From NCBI GenBank assembly GCA_964505065.1, contig CAZDGF010000040.1:1-33081 (forward strand): a stretch of 33,081 nucleotides of DNA, read 5' to 3'. A program made the translations under genes and the position numbers. Origin of the DNA: JABMMZ01 sp964505065 (GTDB taxonomy: Bacteria > Bacteroidota > Bacteroidia > NS11-12g > UBA955). Position 1 is the stretch's first letter. Every line of letters begins with the position of its first letter. A model generated the notes under the pieces. It was not told where the DNA came from, ran no database searches, and was given only the letters and a program-made list of their open reading frames with translations. Of the stretch, positions 33,029 to 33,081 are shown in pieces.

Positions 33029-33081
33029 TTTAACCCAAATTAATCAATAGGAAATTTGAAAAATTGAACTATTTGATTTAG
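33029..33081 (-). repeat. Bipartite palindromic repeat, copy D (cut by window edge)
   Basis: The reverse complement (CTATTGATTAATTTGGGTTAA end) matches the right end of copies B and C, including the A/T version of the compensatory pair. It continues beyond the window. It lies upstream of rpe. Confidence 0.9.

Overview
The window is AT-rich chromosomal DNA from a Bacteroidota bacterium, probably of the Chitinophagales/Sphingobacteriales kind. The evidence is a type IX secretion C-terminal sorting domain (22098-23963), a TonB-dependent receptor with a carboxypeptidase-like N-terminal domain, many Cys-anchored lipoproteins, no Shine-Dalgarno-like leaders, and repeated TAnnTTTG elements, the -7 promoter motif of Bacteroidota, in front of genes. 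Most genes are ordinary housekeeping or envelope genes. No rRNA, tRNA, CRISPR array or transposase gene was seen.

Layout. 1-6221: universal stress protein, NADP isocitrate dehydrogenase (convergent, with a terminator between them), LEA-type protein, beta-helix lipoprotein, RluF-type pseudouridine synthase, then a 900-base repeat-rich gap holding a frameshifted ORF. 6389-9573: D-Ala-D-Ala ligase, DUF502 membrane protein, PurD. 9628-14542: a lineage-specific block with two beta-barrel-like proteins, an unusual WG-repeat/thioredoxin fusion and a lipoprotein, separated by palindromic repeats. 14739-18920: a polysaccharide export set (flippase, chain-length regulator, O-antigen ligase/polymerase-like protein). 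18955-22120: M23 peptidase, RibF, DUF805 protein, TruB. 22098-25536: T9SS-secreted protein, lipoprotein and two facing remnants that look like halves of a Fic protein. 25643-29473: the two subunits of a 3-oxoacid CoA-transferase on opposite strands, separated by a saccharopine dehydrogenase-like gene, a DUF3467 gene and a DUF4920 lipoprotein gene whose signal peptide is out of frame. 29726-32940: TonB-dependent receptor and ribulose-phosphate epimerase.

The most interesting content lies between the genes. A ~154-bp interspersed element built of two abutting palindromes occurs four times (1-52 and 33029-33081, both cut by the window edges; 5767-5917; 29576-29729). Its ends form an imperfect terminal inverted repeat, and the two complete copies differ by a compensatory base-pair change, so its folded structure appears to be maintained. 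Other intergenic structures include a 161-bp MITE-like palindrome with 14-bp perfect ends (16203-16363), GTTGG/CCAAC palindromes flanking the WG/thioredoxin gene on both sides, inverted 20-bp repeats flanking ddl, a four-unit 21-bp periodic repeat (5585-5668) and several strong perfect hairpins. Sixteen TAnnTTTG elements can be placed before genes, and five lie only 4-5 bases before the start codon, which predicts leaderless mRNAs.
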